From Veillonella sp. DNF00869 (GTDB lineage: Bacteria > Bacillota > Negativicutes > Veillonellales > Veillonellaceae), in contig NZ_KQ960771.1 in assembly GCF_001553345.1 (NCBI RefSeq), positions 200,315 through 264,314 of the forward strand: a stretch of 64,000 nt of DNA, written 5' to 3'. A program made the translations under genes and the position numbers. Below are positions 45,194 to 54,666 of the stretch, piece after piece. Each line of letters opens with the position of its first letter. Position 1 is the first letter of the stretch. Below the pieces are notes generated by a model, which saw only the letters and a program-made list of their open reading frames with translations, made no database searches and had not been told where the DNA came from.

Positions 45194-46072
45194 TTATCGT
45201 TCCATGAAAGTAATTCCTTCATTCGTTGTTTCCACTATATCCATGAAGGTAAGATTTGGCAATTCCTGCTTTACTTGTTGCAAGCAGTGTACAATACTTG
45301 GTGAGTCTGGGGGAAATAGCAAACCCAGTACAGTTCCACTATGGGCAATAATCGTTCCTATCGCATTACACTCTACCCCAATTTGATGTAACGCATATAA
45401 GTTTGCCTTATGCAAAATACGTTGATTGCCGAAAGAACTAATGGTAGAGGCCTCACCAATAAGTTTCACATTATGCTTATGTATACCTTCTTTAAATTTT
45501 GCTAAAGCTTCTACCATCAACTCTTCTTTTTCATCAATTAAAACATCTAAATTTTGCTGATGATTAAATTGTACCGTATCAATCGTACCGCCTTCATCAA
45601 ACATGACGATACGAATCGGTGGACATGTGCCTAATAATTCACAACATGTACCATTTAGATAATCGAACTGAACTATACCAGGGTAAAAGGGAGCATCTGT
45701 AGGTTCGATTGATAAGCAAATAGAGGCTAATTGCTCCATAGAAAGATCGTAGCCATGACTTTTTGCTGTAGCCATAGCTACTACACTAATATCTGCACTA
45801 CTAGAAGCCAATCCTTTTCCTTGTAAAATATCGGAATGTAAATATACAGGCTTCGCCGTAGATCGATCGATTCCCAATGTATCCAATACCGTGATGTAAG
45901 CTTGATAGGCCTTAGACTGTAAAGAAATCGATGAAAGAGGAAGTGGATATTGTACATCACCAATGGCATAAGAATAGCGATTAATAGGACAGGTTACTAG
46001 AAATCGTTGTCCTTTTATGGAGCCTTGAATAAATTCTCCACAAGTGCCTGGCGTTCTTACATAAAATGCCAA
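45194..46072 (-). CDS. pduX: L-threonine kinase PduX (GHMP family)
   Basis: A 292-residue GHMP-fold kinase. The N-terminus is RTPGTCGEFIQG and the phosphate loop is LQGKGLASSSADISV (about 87-101). PduX phosphorylates L-threonine to supply CobD with its substrate. The start is TTG, with a strong GGAGGAAG upstream. It lies between cobS and cobD, which makes the assignment convincing. Confidence 0.87.
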   Translation of the reverse strand: MAFYVRTPGTCGEFIQGSIKGQRFLVTCPINRYSYAIGDVQYPLPLSSISLQSKAYQAYITVLDTLGIDRSTAKPVYLHSDILQGKGLASSSADISVVAMATAKSHGYDLSMEQLASICLSIEPTDAPFYPGIVQFDYLNGTCCELLGTCPPIRIVMFDEGGTIDTVQFNHQQNLDVLIDEKEELMVEALAKFKEGIHKHNVKLIGEASTISSFGNQRILHKANLYALHQIGVECNAIGTIIAHSGTVLGLLFPPDSPSIVHCLQQVKQELPNLTFMDIVETTNEGITFMER

Positions 46073-46091
46073 CTCTACTTCCTCCTTTCAT

Positions 46092-46829
46092 TTATATAAC
46101 ACTTACAATAATTGCGCCTAAAATGATAAAAATTTCTGATAATTCACATACAAATCCATATGTGTCTCCTGTAGTCCCTCCTAAATGTTTTGTTACATAG
46201 GAGTTAATGATAAGGTTAACTAAGAGGGCAATAACAAATAAGTATACATATAACCACTCATAACACAATATAGGTAATAATGCTAATAGGGTCGCTACTG
46301 GTAAAGCATACTTAGGAGCATTGTCTGCAAAAATTTTACCGATTCCTTCTGGTCTTGCATAAGGAAACTTTTGAATACTAATCACCATAGTATATCGACT
46401 TAATAGAGGCATACTGACTAAGACTAAAGGAACCACATGGATTGGTAAATTAACTAGTAGTTGCCATTTTAAGAGGGTTAAGAATACAAAGCCTACTACT
46501 CCATTACTCCCTACTCGGCTATCTTTCATAATCTCTAATTTACGTTCTTGATCGCGCCCTGAAAATAAGCCGTCACAGGTATCCATAAATCCATCTGCAT
46601 GAAGTCCACCAGTAAATAGAAATTCAAAGATAACTAACATAAGCATCAGTAAGGATACCGGGATATACGAATATGCTAAGCTATAAAAAGCCCACATAAA
46701 GGCGCCAATGACAAGTCCTACTAAAGGAAAATATGTAACGGATGCGCCAAAGTCTTCTACTTTCCACTCTGTTTGGTTTACAATTTTTAAGCGTGTTAAA
46801 AATTGAAGTCCTACAAAAAATCCTTTCAT
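46092..46829 (-). CDS. cobS: adenosylcobinamide-GDP ribazoletransferase (cobalamin synthase)
   Basis: A 245-residue integral membrane enzyme with about six hydrophobic segments. The signature GGLHADGFMDTCDGLFSGRDQERKLE (about 74-99) carries the acidic residues that bind metal. It joins activated cobinamide to the lower ligand at the membrane. It is preceded by cbiB, with seven bases between. Confidence 0.94.
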   Translation of the reverse strand: MKGFFVGLQFLTRLKIVNQTEWKVEDFGASVTYFPLVGLVIGAFMWAFYSLAYSYIPVSLLMLMLVIFEFLFTGGLHADGFMDTCDGLFSGRDQERKLEIMKDSRVGSNGVVGFVFLTLLKWQLLVNLPIHVVPLVLVSMPLLSRYTMVISIQKFPYARPEGIGKIFADNAPKYALPVATLLALLPILCYEWLYVYLFVIALLVNLIINSYVTKHLGGTTGDTYGFVCELSEIFIILGAIIVSVI

Positions 46830-46836
46830 GTTGCAC

Positions 46837-47814
46837 CTACCATTGATTAATTACATATGTACTGACCATTGTTAACACAACACCCAAGATAGAAACAGTA
46901 TACATCAAATATATAGTTTGATAAATGTGTTTCCCTACCATAGATGTTATAGGATCTCCCATATAGGCCCGAAAGGTGACTTTGTCATGATACACATTGT
47001 GACCACCTAACCGAATATGTAAAGCCCCTGCTACGGGAGCCTCTGCATAGCCCCCATTAGGACTAGGATGTTTATGCGCATCACGAGTGGCTATACGGAT
47101 GGCATGTTTCCAATCTTTACCACAGAGAAAAGAAGCTATCACAAATAAAATACAAGTAATACGTGCAGGAATATAATTAACTACATCATCTAAGCGGGCT
47201 GCAAAACGACCAAAGTATAAATAGCGCTCATTTTTATAGCCTAACATGGAGTCCATCGTATTAATAGCTCGGTATCCAATAGCTCCCCATGGGCCTAATA
47301 GGACAAACCAAAATAAAGGGGAAATAATGCCATCTACTGTATTTTCCGCTACTGTTTCAATAGTGGCACGAGTAATTTCACTTTCATCAAGTTCACTAGT
47401 CTTACGACCTACAATCCATCCCACTTTACGGCGTGCTTCAGATATATCTTGTTTTCTCAACAAATTAGCAATTTCTATGCCTGCCTCTGCCAAACAACGA
47501 GGGCTAATGGCAATGTATAGGCACAATAAGGATACTATGAAATAGCCGATTGGATGTATGGTCCCTCCTATAAATAGGAGCCCTGTAACAATGAGCATCA
47601 CAGTCATTAAGACTAGTAATACAGTAGATATCCCTAATAGTATTTGATTCCTTGCGATAGTATTCTTTTTATACAATAGATGTTCATAGAAAGAAATACA
47701 ATTACCAATTAAAACAACAGGATGGTATTTACTTCTAGGGTCACCCACTAAAGTATCTAACAAAAGTGCCCCTAAAGGAATAAAATAAAGAAGATGGTGT
47801 ATAAACCATTCCAT
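46837..47814 (-). CDS. cbiB: adenosylcobinamide-phosphate synthase CbiB
   Basis: A 325-residue membrane protein attaching aminopropanol phosphate to cobyric acid. Family marks are LLDTLVGDPRSKYHPVVLIGN near the start, ETVAENTVDGIISPLFWF in the middle and HPSPNGGYAEAPVAGAL. ATG 47814 is preferred: it overlaps the cobQ stop (TAATG) and has GGGAG eight bases upstream, whereas the ATG at 47829 has none. Confidence 0.94.
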   Translation of the reverse strand: MEWFIHHLLYFIPLGALLLDTLVGDPRSKYHPVVLIGNCISFYEHLLYKKNTIARNQILLGISTVLLVLMTVMLIVTGLLFIGGTIHPIGYFIVSLLCLYIAISPRCLAEAGIEIANLLRKQDISEARRKVGWIVGRKTSELDESEITRATIETVAENTVDGIISPLFWFVLLGPWGAIGYRAINTMDSMLGYKNERYLYFGRFAARLDDVVNYIPARITCILFVIASFLCGKDWKHAIRIATRDAHKHPSPNGGYAEAPVAGALHIRLGGHNVYHDKVTFRAYMGDPITSMVGKHIYQTIYLMYTVSILGVVLTMVSTYVINQW

Positions 47815-49334
47815 TAGTCTTGCTCCCATAATGATTGAATATAATCCATATCTAAATGTTCTTCTACAATCTTGGCTAATCGATTATAGGCAGCTTCTTT
47901 ATGTTCAAAGTAGCGGAATACAACATCTAATGGCTCTAATCCTTTTTTTGTACGCAATGCATTCAGGATTGAGCGACGTAATCCATCATTATCTAAAATG
48001 CCGTGAATATATGTGCCCATCACTTGACCATTACTAGTGACAAAACCATCGATCACATCTACCTTAGCATCACTACGCTTTTGAATATGGAAACAACGTT
48101 CTCCTGCTCCTACTGGCTGTGTATCTCCCATATGGATTTCATAGCCTACAAGATTTTCACCACTAAAGTTAGTACCTAAGAAGGATAAATCCTTTACATC
48201 AAAACAAACTTGATGTGTTAATTTTTCAGTTTTCATAGTAGTAGCTGTTGGAAGCAACCCTAATCCTTTTAATTCAGGAATATCCCCTTCAATCCCTTCT
48301 GGATCATAAAGCATTTCTCCCAGCATTTGATTACCACCACAAATACCCAATACAGGTACCCCAGCATTTGCTAAGTCGTGGATATCTTTATCATAGCCAT
48401 GCTCCTGCAAGTACGATAAGTCAGCTAATGTGTTTTTAGAGCCTGGTAAAATTACCATATCTGGATGACCAATTGGCTCCCCTTGTTTCACAAAACGAAC
48501 AGATACATCTGGTTCATAGGCAAGAGCATCAAAGTCTGTAAAGTTAGAAATTTTAGGAGTTTGCATTACCGCAATCGTAATCTCCTTAGATACTCCTCTA
48601 TATTTACTTTCTAATGCTACAGAATCTTCTTCATCAATATCAAGGTTTTCTATCGCCGGTACTACACCTACTACTTTTTTACCTGTTTTTTCTTCAATAA
48701 AATCCAATGCAGGTTGTAATAATGTGACATCACCTCTGAATTTATTAATGATAATACCTTTTACTAGATCTCTTTCATCTGGTTCTAATAATTCTAAAGT
48801 ACCCACCACAGATGCGATAGCACCACCACGATCAATATCTGCAATAAGCATTACAGGAGCCTTTGCTAACTTGGCAACACGCATGTTTACAATATCATTA
48901 GCTTTTAAATTGACTTCCGCAGGGCTACCGGCACCTTCAATGACAATCATATCAAAATTATCATCAAGATATTGTAAACTTTCTTTTACTTTATCTAAGG
49001 CTGTTAAGGAGTATTTTGTATGGTATTCTCTAGCGCTATACACACCTACCGGTTTGCCCATTAACACGACTTGTGAGGACTGATTGCCTGTAGGTTTTAA
49101 TAGGACAGGATTCATTTGTACAATTGGCTCTAAACCTGCTGCTTCCGCTTGCGCCACTTGGGCACGACCAATTTCATCCCCTGCTTTGGTAACATAGGAA
49201 TTTAACGCCATATTTTGTGCTTTAAAAGGTACTGTTTTATATCCCTTATTATGTAAAATGCGACACATTGCTGTAGCTAAAATACTTTTACCTACATTAG
49301 AACTGGTACCTTGAAACATAATTTTTTTAGCCAT
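47814..49334 (-). CDS. cobQ: adenosylcobyric acid synthase CobQ
   Basis: A 506-residue amidotransferase that amidates four side chains of the corrin ring. The N-terminal ATP-binding domain starts KIMFQGTSSNVGKSILATAM, and the C-terminal glutaminase-like domain has the catalytic Cys in GICGGNQMLG and the His in GTYIHG. It overlaps cobU by eight bases and cbiB by one, forming one transcript. Confidence 0.95.
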   Translation of the reverse strand: MAKKIMFQGTSSNVGKSILATAMCRILHNKGYKTVPFKAQNMALNSYVTKAGDEIGRAQVAQAEAAGLEPIVQMNPVLLKPTGNQSSQVVLMGKPVGVYSAREYHTKYSLTALDKVKESLQYLDDNFDMIVIEGAGSPAEVNLKANDIVNMRVAKLAKAPVMLIADIDRGGAIASVVGTLELLEPDERDLVKGIIINKFRGDVTLLQPALDFIEEKTGKKVVGVVPAIENLDIDEEDSVALESKYRGVSKEITIAVMQTPKISNFTDFDALAYEPDVSVRFVKQGEPIGHPDMVILPGSKNTLADLSYLQEHGYDKDIHDLANAGVPVLGICGGNQMLGEMLYDPEGIEGDIPELKGLGLLPTATTMKTEKLTHQVCFDVKDLSFLGTNFSGENLVGYEIHMGDTQPVGAGERCFHIQKRSDAKVDVIDGFVTSNGQVMGTYIHGILDNDGLRRSILNALRTKKGLEPLDVVFRYFEHKEAAYNRLAKIVEEHLDMDYIQSLWEQD

Positions 49335-49914
49335 GGTTGCTTACCTCCAATGCTTTTATATCTATTGTCATACCACTGATTGTCATATATGATTCATCAG
49401 CCTCTGCTGCTACCATTCGATTGACACGTCCCATAATATCTCTAAAAATACGAGCTAATTTATTCTCTGGAACAATACCTAAGCCAATTTCATTGGTCAC
49501 AAAAATAACCGTCTTTTCGTTGTTTCCCTTGTAGGATCGAATCACATCAAGTACAGCTTGTACTTCTGAAAGTATAGCTCTTTCACGGCAATTTATATCT
49601 TCCTGAGATGTAAATTCACCATCTTCTAATAATAGATTAGTAGTCCACATCGTTAAGCAATCTACTAATACCACAGAACATTCACCTAAAATTTGTTGAA
49701 TCTCTTTACTAATGGCACAAGGGATTTCATAATTGTTCCAAATCATTTTCCGTCGTTCTTGATGTAAATGAATACGATGCTTCATCTCTTCGTCATAAGC
49801 TTGCCCTGTAGCAATATATCCTTTTTGTCCTTCTTTAGATAAAGCTAGTGTTTCTGCAAACTCACTTTTACCACTACGGGCACCACCTGTACAAAATATT
49901 ATACGATTTTTCAT
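49327..49914 (-). CDS. cobU: adenosylcobinamide kinase / phosphate guanylyltransferase CobU
   Basis: A 195-residue bifunctional enzyme that phosphorylates cobinamide and transfers GMP. The P-loop is CTGGARSGKSEFAE (near 7-20), and VVLVDCLTMW and VTNEIGLGIVP are family motifs. ATG 49914 is chosen; an upstream in-frame TTG lacks a ribosome site. It is the first gene of the cobalamin run. I see no cobalamin riboswitch in the 71-bp gap before it. Confidence 0.93.
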   Translation of the reverse strand: MKNRIIFCTGGARSGKSEFAETLALSKEGQKGYIATGQAYDEEMKHRIHLHQERRKMIWNNYEIPCAISKEIQQILGECSVVLVDCLTMWTTNLLLEDGEFTSQEDINCRERAILSEVQAVLDVIRSYKGNNEKTVIFVTNEIGLGIVPENKLARIFRDIMGRVNRMVAAEADESYMTISGMTIDIKALEVSNHG

Positions 49915-49985
49915 AGTATACCTATACAAAGTTGCCCTTTATCAGTTATCATATGTACTATACGTTCATTATAAAGGAGACAACT

Positions 49986-50336
49986 ATGGAATTATTAAAT
50001 TTAGACATCCAATTAATGGCCACTCTATGGGAAAATACCTATCGTGCAGCCATTAAAGATCAAAATGGAAATTATGTAGCCTCTGTACGCATTATCGTAA
50101 ATGTTCCACTTTCACCAGACCGTTTACCACCCAATGCACCAAAAGCAGATCCACAATTATTTGTATTGGTAGAAGACGCTGTGATGGAATCGGAAGATAT
50201 CATTCAGTTTGAAACTTTATTATCCGTACACATCCGAGAAAAATTTAAAAATGAAATCGATCAGATCTATTTCTTCTATCCAAGCCCTGAAGATGTGCTA
50301 AACAAAACTGTAGATGTACAAGAAGTACAACATTAA
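49986..50336 (+). CDS. hypothetical protein, 116 aa
   Basis: A plus-strand gene divergent from cobU. ATG 49986 follows AAGGAG; a possible promoter TTGCCC (49932-49937) and TACTAT (49956-49961) has an 18-bp spacer. The product is soluble, acidic and probably alpha/beta: a strand pair around YVASVRIIVNVPL, then a Pro-rich loop and an acidic helix (VEDAVMESEDIIQFETLL). I recognise no family. It ends before a bidirectional terminator. Confidence 0.7.
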   Translation: MELLNLDIQLMATLWENTYRAAIKDQNGNYVASVRIIVNVPLSPDRLPPNAPKADPQLFVLVEDAVMESEDIIQFETLLSVHIREKFKNEIDQIYFFYPSPEDVLNKTVDVQEVQH

Positions 50337-50405
50337 TCACAGTAACTACATACATAGTATTATAGCACATCCAAGAAGATTTGATATAAATAATCTAAGA
50401 GATAC

Positions 50406-50441
50406 TAAAAGGAGGTACCCAACATGGAGTACCTCCTTTTA
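50406..50441. terminator. bidirectional terminator
   Basis: A perfect 13-bp stem, TAAAAGGAGGTAC (50406-50418) with its complement at 50429-50441, and a 10-nt loop. It lies between the convergent hypothetical and adenosyltransferase genes. The AGGAGG inside the stem is coincidental. Confidence 0.7.
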
Positions 50442-50450
50442 TATCGTATA

Positions 50451-50954
50451 CTATTTCACTTCATCTTCTACGCGCGCTAAGATAAATAGCAAGTCGGATA
50501 AACGATTCAAATAGCGAAGATTCGACATATGAATCTCTTCTGTTTCTCCTAACTTCCATAGGTCTCGTTCTGCACGGCGAACGATGGTACGACCTAAGTG
50601 CAAGAAACTGGATGTTTTACTATCACCAGGTAAAATAAATTTAGATAATGGCTCTAATTGTTCATCAAATTTGTCGATGATCTGTTCTAAATTAGTCACA
50701 TGCTCATCTGTAATAGTAGCTTCTTGTCCTAAACTAGAGATATCAGCCATAATCATCCATAGTTCTTTCTCAAGTTGCAATAATGTGTCTTGTACTACCT
50801 TTTTGTCAGAGTACGCACGAGCTACTCCAAGAAAAGCTTGTGCCTCGTCAATTGTTCCATACGTACAAACACGTTGAGATGCTTTACTTACACGTTCACC
50901 AGTATATAAACCCGTAGAACCTGCATCACCTGTTTTCGTGTACACTTTTGCCAT
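50451..50954 (-). CDS. ATP:cob(I)alamin adenosyltransferase (PduO type)
   Basis: A 167-residue helical-bundle enzyme that adenosylates cob(I)alamin. It has the ATP-binding N-terminus KVYTKTGDAGSTGLYTG, and the central ILPGDSKTSSFLHLGRTIVRRAERDLW carries the conserved Arg and Asp/Glu residues. ATG 50954 has AAGGAGG upstream. It lies near the cobalamin cluster but as its own unit, so it supplies coenzyme B12. Confidence 0.93.
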   Translation of the reverse strand: MAKVYTKTGDAGSTGLYTGERVSKASQRVCTYGTIDEAQAFLGVARAYSDKKVVQDTLLQLEKELWMIMADISSLGQEATITDEHVTNLEQIIDKFDEQLEPLSKFILPGDSKTSSFLHLGRTIVRRAERDLWKLGETEEIHMSNLRYLNRLSDLLFILARVEDEVK

Positions 50955-51018
50955 GGTATACCTCCTTAACAACTAGAAACCTTACGATCTCTGTAACATA
51001 AGATGTGCATTGCTCCCT

Positions 51019-51882
51019 TTATATGTGACTCGCTATCTCACGCAAACGTTGAATACGACTTTCTGTAGATGGATGCGTACTAAATAATTGAGTCATAGTG
51101 GAAGAAATTCCACTTAAAGGATTAATAATAAACATGTGTGCTGTAGATGATACGCGGCTTTCGCTTTGACCAGGAAGCACACCAAATTTAGCATAATGCT
51201 CAATTTTGGCTAATGCGGATGCTAAAGATAATGGCTTTCGACTCATCATCGCCCCTTCTTCATCTGCTAAATACTCACGAGATCGTGAAATAGCCATTTG
51301 AATTAAGCTAGCTGCCAAAGGTGCTAAAATGATAGTGCCAATTAATGCTAAAGGATTAGAATTCTCCTCATCATCACGGCCCCCAAAAATAGCTGCCCAT
51401 TGTAACATATTCGCCACCATAGCAATAAATCCTGCCATACTAGCTGCAATAGTACTAATTAATGTATCTCTATGTTTCACATGAGAGAGTTCATGAGCTA
51501 GTACACCTTCAATTTCATCATCTGTTAATAGTTTCATAATACCCGTTGTCACAGCCACTGCTGCGTGCTCAGGGTCGCGGCCTGTAGCAAATGCATTAGG
51601 TACTTCTGATTCAATAATATACACCTTTGGCATCGGTAATCCAGCATTATGAACTAATTTTTTTACTATTTGAAAAATAGTAGGGTTGTTTTGCTCTGTA
51701 ATTTCTTTTGCATTATAAGCCCGCAATACCATAGATGCACTATTCCAATAGGTATAGAAGTTGATACCTAAAGAAATAACAAACATTAGCATCATCCCTG
51801 AATGCCCACCTACCATTTGACCTATAACCATCAGTATTCCTGATAATAATGCCAATAAGGCTGCTGTTTTTATATGATTCAT
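51019..51882 (-). CDS. htpX: membrane metalloprotease HtpX (M48)
   Basis: A 287-residue protease with two N-terminal hydrophobic segments (about 7-45) and the zinc motif HELSH (VLAHELSHVKHRD, near residue 130), then further hydrophobic stretches (about 145-190) and a third ligand Glu in SREYLADEEGA. It degrades misfolded membrane proteins. It stands alone with its own AGGAGG site. Confidence 0.93.
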   Translation of the reverse strand: MNHIKTAALLALLSGILMVIGQMVGGHSGMMLMFVISLGINFYTYWNSASMVLRAYNAKEITEQNNPTIFQIVKKLVHNAGLPMPKVYIIESEVPNAFATGRDPEHAAVAVTTGIMKLLTDDEIEGVLAHELSHVKHRDTLISTIAASMAGFIAMVANMLQWAAIFGGRDDEENSNPLALIGTIILAPLAASLIQMAISRSREYLADEEGAMMSRKPLSLASALAKIEHYAKFGVLPGQSESRVSSTAHMFIINPLSGISSTMTQLFSTHPSTESRIQRLREIASHI

Positions 51883-51960
51883 GTATTCCTCCTACTTAGT
51901 TTTTTATAGAATGTATATACTTAGTATAGCATACAAAATGTAAAAGAATCATGAAGTTTT

Positions 51961-52890
51961 TTATTCATATTTAATTTTTACAACTTTAGCGCCCTCACGG
52001 TCTGCATGCAGTACGAAACGGCGACAGTCAATATCGTTGTTCATAAAGACCGAACTCATAGCATCTGCCACTGTCACTGCATGTTCCGGAGAACAATAGG
52101 CAATTAAGGTTGAGCCTGAACCACTAATAGTAGAGCCATACGCACCATGATCCTTAGCTGCAGTAAATACATCATCACAATAAGGAATTAAGGTTTTACG
52201 ATACGGTACATGTAGATAATCCTGTAATGCTACAGACAAATTATCCATCCTATTTTGTATCATGGATCCTACAAATAATGTGGCAAATCCTACATTGGCA
52301 ACAGCTTCTTTATAGCTTAACTCTGTTGGCAATACGCTTCGCGCATACGATGTTTCTACAATCACTTCTGGTACCACTACAGCAAAGGTTAAATTACTTG
52401 GTACATCGATATGGGAATGGAATACTGTATCATTCCCACCAACAGCGCAGACTAAATTCCCCATAATAGCTGGTGCTACATTATCAGGATGCCCTTCCAT
52501 ATCATTGGCAATGAGCAATAATTGATCTTTATTTAAAGGTTCTTGTAAATAGGCATTGGCTAATAGCAACCCACCCACAATGGCAGTAGAACTACTGCCA
52601 AGACCTCTTGATGGTGGAATTTGTGTATTAGAATGAATACGACCATAAACAGGTGCAGCATTCACTTCTTTAAATACCCTTTCCATAGCAATACCCACTA
52701 GATTTTGGCTATGGTCTTCTTTCTCCAATAAGTCCGCCCCAAACCCTTCAAAGGTATATGTATTAGAAGTGGCCTCTTTGTCAGGTTCAAAGGTAAATAC
52801 ATTATATAAATTTAATGCTACTCCAAGACAATCAAACCCAGGACCGCAATTAGCACTCGTAGCCGGCACTTGCACCGTAATAGATTTCAT
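51961..52890 (-). CDS. thrB: homoserine kinase
   Basis: A 309-residue GHMP kinase that phosphorylates homoserine for threonine synthesis. The N-terminal VPATSANCGPGFDCLG and the phosphate loop PPSRGLGSSSTA (about 89-100) are typical, and the C-terminal STISGSGSTLIA closes the site. ATG 52890 follows AAAGGAG, ten bases after hom. The threonine made can feed PduX and CobD. Confidence 0.95.
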   Translation of the reverse strand: MKSITVQVPATSANCGPGFDCLGVALNLYNVFTFEPDKEATSNTYTFEGFGADLLEKEDHSQNLVGIAMERVFKEVNAAPVYGRIHSNTQIPPSRGLGSSSTAIVGGLLLANAYLQEPLNKDQLLLIANDMEGHPDNVAPAIMGNLVCAVGGNDTVFHSHIDVPSNLTFAVVVPEVIVETSYARSVLPTELSYKEAVANVGFATLFVGSMIQNRMDNLSVALQDYLHVPYRKTLIPYCDDVFTAAKDHGAYGSTISGSGSTLIAYCSPEHAVTVADAMSSVFMNNDIDCRRFVLHADREGAKVVKIKYE

Positions 52891-52900
52891 GAACACTCCT

Positions 52901-54193
52901 TTATTCAACCATGATGCGGATGACACTCCCCACTTCTCTAACTACACGTAAATGGTTGAAAGAATCAATTAGATTTTGAATATACGCATGAGGACATTTA
53001 GAAGTAATTATCGCTAATGTAGCAGTATCATTATCTGCTTTACGTTGGATAACAGAATGAGCAGAGATGCGTTGTTCTGCTAATTTGGTAGCTACTTTTG
53101 CTAATACACCTGTTGAGTTATCCACAGTCATACGAATGTAGTAAGCAGATTCAATTTTACTAGAACTATACATTGTTTTTTGCGGATAATAGAACTGCTT
53201 CATTTCCCCTGTTTTTCCTTGTACTACATTACGAGCTACTTCCATCACGTCACTCACGATAGAACTACCTGTTGGTAAGCTACCAGCTCCACGACCGTAG
53301 AACATAGCCTCATCAAAACCATTACCACGTAAAAATACAGCATTAAAAGAACCCCGTACAGAGGCTAATGGATGGGTGTTTGCAATGAAGGCAGGATGTA
53401 CATTTAAGGACAGACCTTTTTTCGTTTCTCTCGCAATACCTAACAACTTAATAGTATAGCCAAACTCTTTGCCAAATTGGATATCACTAGCATCAATTTG
53501 CGTAATCCCTTCACAACTTACATCTTCAAAGAAGATACGTTTATTAAAGGCAATAGAACCTAAGATGGCTAATTTACGCGCTGCATCATAGCCTTCCACA
53601 TCAGATGTAGGATCTGCTTCTGCATAGCCAAGGTCTTGTGCTTCTTTTAGGACTTCTTCATAGCCTAATCCATCTTCACTCATCTTAGACAAAATAAAGT
53701 TAGTGGTTCCATTTAAAATACCCATAATTTCTGTAATTTGATTACCGCCGAAGGAATCATATAAGGCGCGGATAATTGGAATCGCCCCTGCCACACTCGC
53801 TTCAAAGCGTAAGTCCACATGATGCTTCGTAGCTAGCTCCATTAAATAGGGACCAGCTTCCGCTAATAAATCTTTATTGGCAGTCACCACATGTTTTCCA
53901 GCAATAATAGCTTCTTCAATGCAAGTACGGGCAAAGGTAGTCCCTCCCATCACTTCCACTACAATATCTACAGATGAATCCTGTAAAATTTCTTTATAAT
54001 CTGTTACAAATGTAGCGGTTGCAGGTAGTGCAACATGACTATATTTATCTGGATTTCTCACATAAATTTTATCTATAGTCACAGGTACACTAATACGATT
54101 TTGTATGACATCTAAATTTTTAGTCAATAATTCTACTGTACCTTGTCCAACTGTACCAAAACCCAAGAGGGCAATCTTAACGCCTTGCTTCAT
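52901..54193 (-). CDS. hom: homoserine dehydrogenase
   Basis: A 430-residue enzyme reducing aspartate semialdehyde to homoserine. It has the Rossmann loop GFGTVGQGTVELL (about 12-24), the catalytic-domain signature ATSDVEG-like DPTSDVEGYDAARK, and a C-terminal ACT domain (about 350-425) for threonine feedback. It is followed directly by thrB. Confidence 0.95.
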   Translation of the reverse strand: MKQGVKIALLGFGTVGQGTVELLTKNLDVIQNRISVPVTIDKIYVRNPDKYSHVALPATATFVTDYKEILQDSSVDIVVEVMGGTTFARTCIEEAIIAGKHVVTANKDLLAEAGPYLMELATKHHVDLRFEASVAGAIPIIRALYDSFGGNQITEIMGILNGTTNFILSKMSEDGLGYEEVLKEAQDLGYAEADPTSDVEGYDAARKLAILGSIAFNKRIFFEDVSCEGITQIDASDIQFGKEFGYTIKLLGIARETKKGLSLNVHPAFIANTHPLASVRGSFNAVFLRGNGFDEAMFYGRGAGSLPTGSSIVSDVMEVARNVVQGKTGEMKQFYYPQKTMYSSSKIESAYYIRMTVDNSTGVLAKVATKLAEQRISAHSVIQRKADNDTATLAIITSKCPHAYIQNLIDSFNHLRVVREVGSVIRIMVE

Positions 54194-54211
54194 TCTTTAT
54201 CTCCTTAAGCA

Positions 54212-54664
54212 CTAGGCTTGACCAATTAGTTCCACTTTAATAACTCCCTCTAATTGTCTTACTTCGTGCAATACATCTTCTACTGGTAATGTTAATTCTT
54301 TTGTTTCAAAAGAAATATTTACATGTGCTACACCTTGTAGCGGCAAATTCTGATTAATCGTTAATACACTACCATTATAATCTGCAATAATCCGTAAAAT
54401 ATTAGATAGCATACCAGACTCGTTAGAAATCAGTGCATTAATTGACACAATTTTACCTTGTGAAAGTTCATAAAATGGAAATACATAATCTTTGTATTTA
54501 TAATAAGCAGAACGACTTAAGTCCATTTTTTCAACAGCTTCATTAATCGTTTTAGCCTCTCCTAGTTGTAAAATAGATTTTACTTTGATCGTTTTTTTAA
54601 TCGCTTCTGGTAAGATTACTTCATTCACTAAATAAAATTTGTCTTTTTTGCCTTTCACAGCCAT
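54212..54664 (-). CDS. ACT domain protein (PheB / UPF0735 family)
   Basis: A 150-residue protein: an N-terminal helical, HTH-like part (EAVEKMDLSRSAYYKYKDYVFPF, about 43-65) and a C-terminal ACT domain (about 72-145; SGMLSNILRIIADYNGSVLTINQ). It lies just upstream of hom, the usual place for this family, and probably senses an aspartate-family or aromatic amino acid. The ligand is not known. Confidence 0.85.
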   Translation of the reverse strand: MAVKGKKDKFYLVNEVILPEAIKKTIKVKSILQLGEAKTINEAVEKMDLSRSAYYKYKDYVFPFYELSQGKIVSINALISNESGMLSNILRIIADYNGSVLTINQNLPLQGVAHVNISFETKELTLPVEDVLHEVRQLEGVIKVELIGQA

Positions 54665-54666
54665 AA

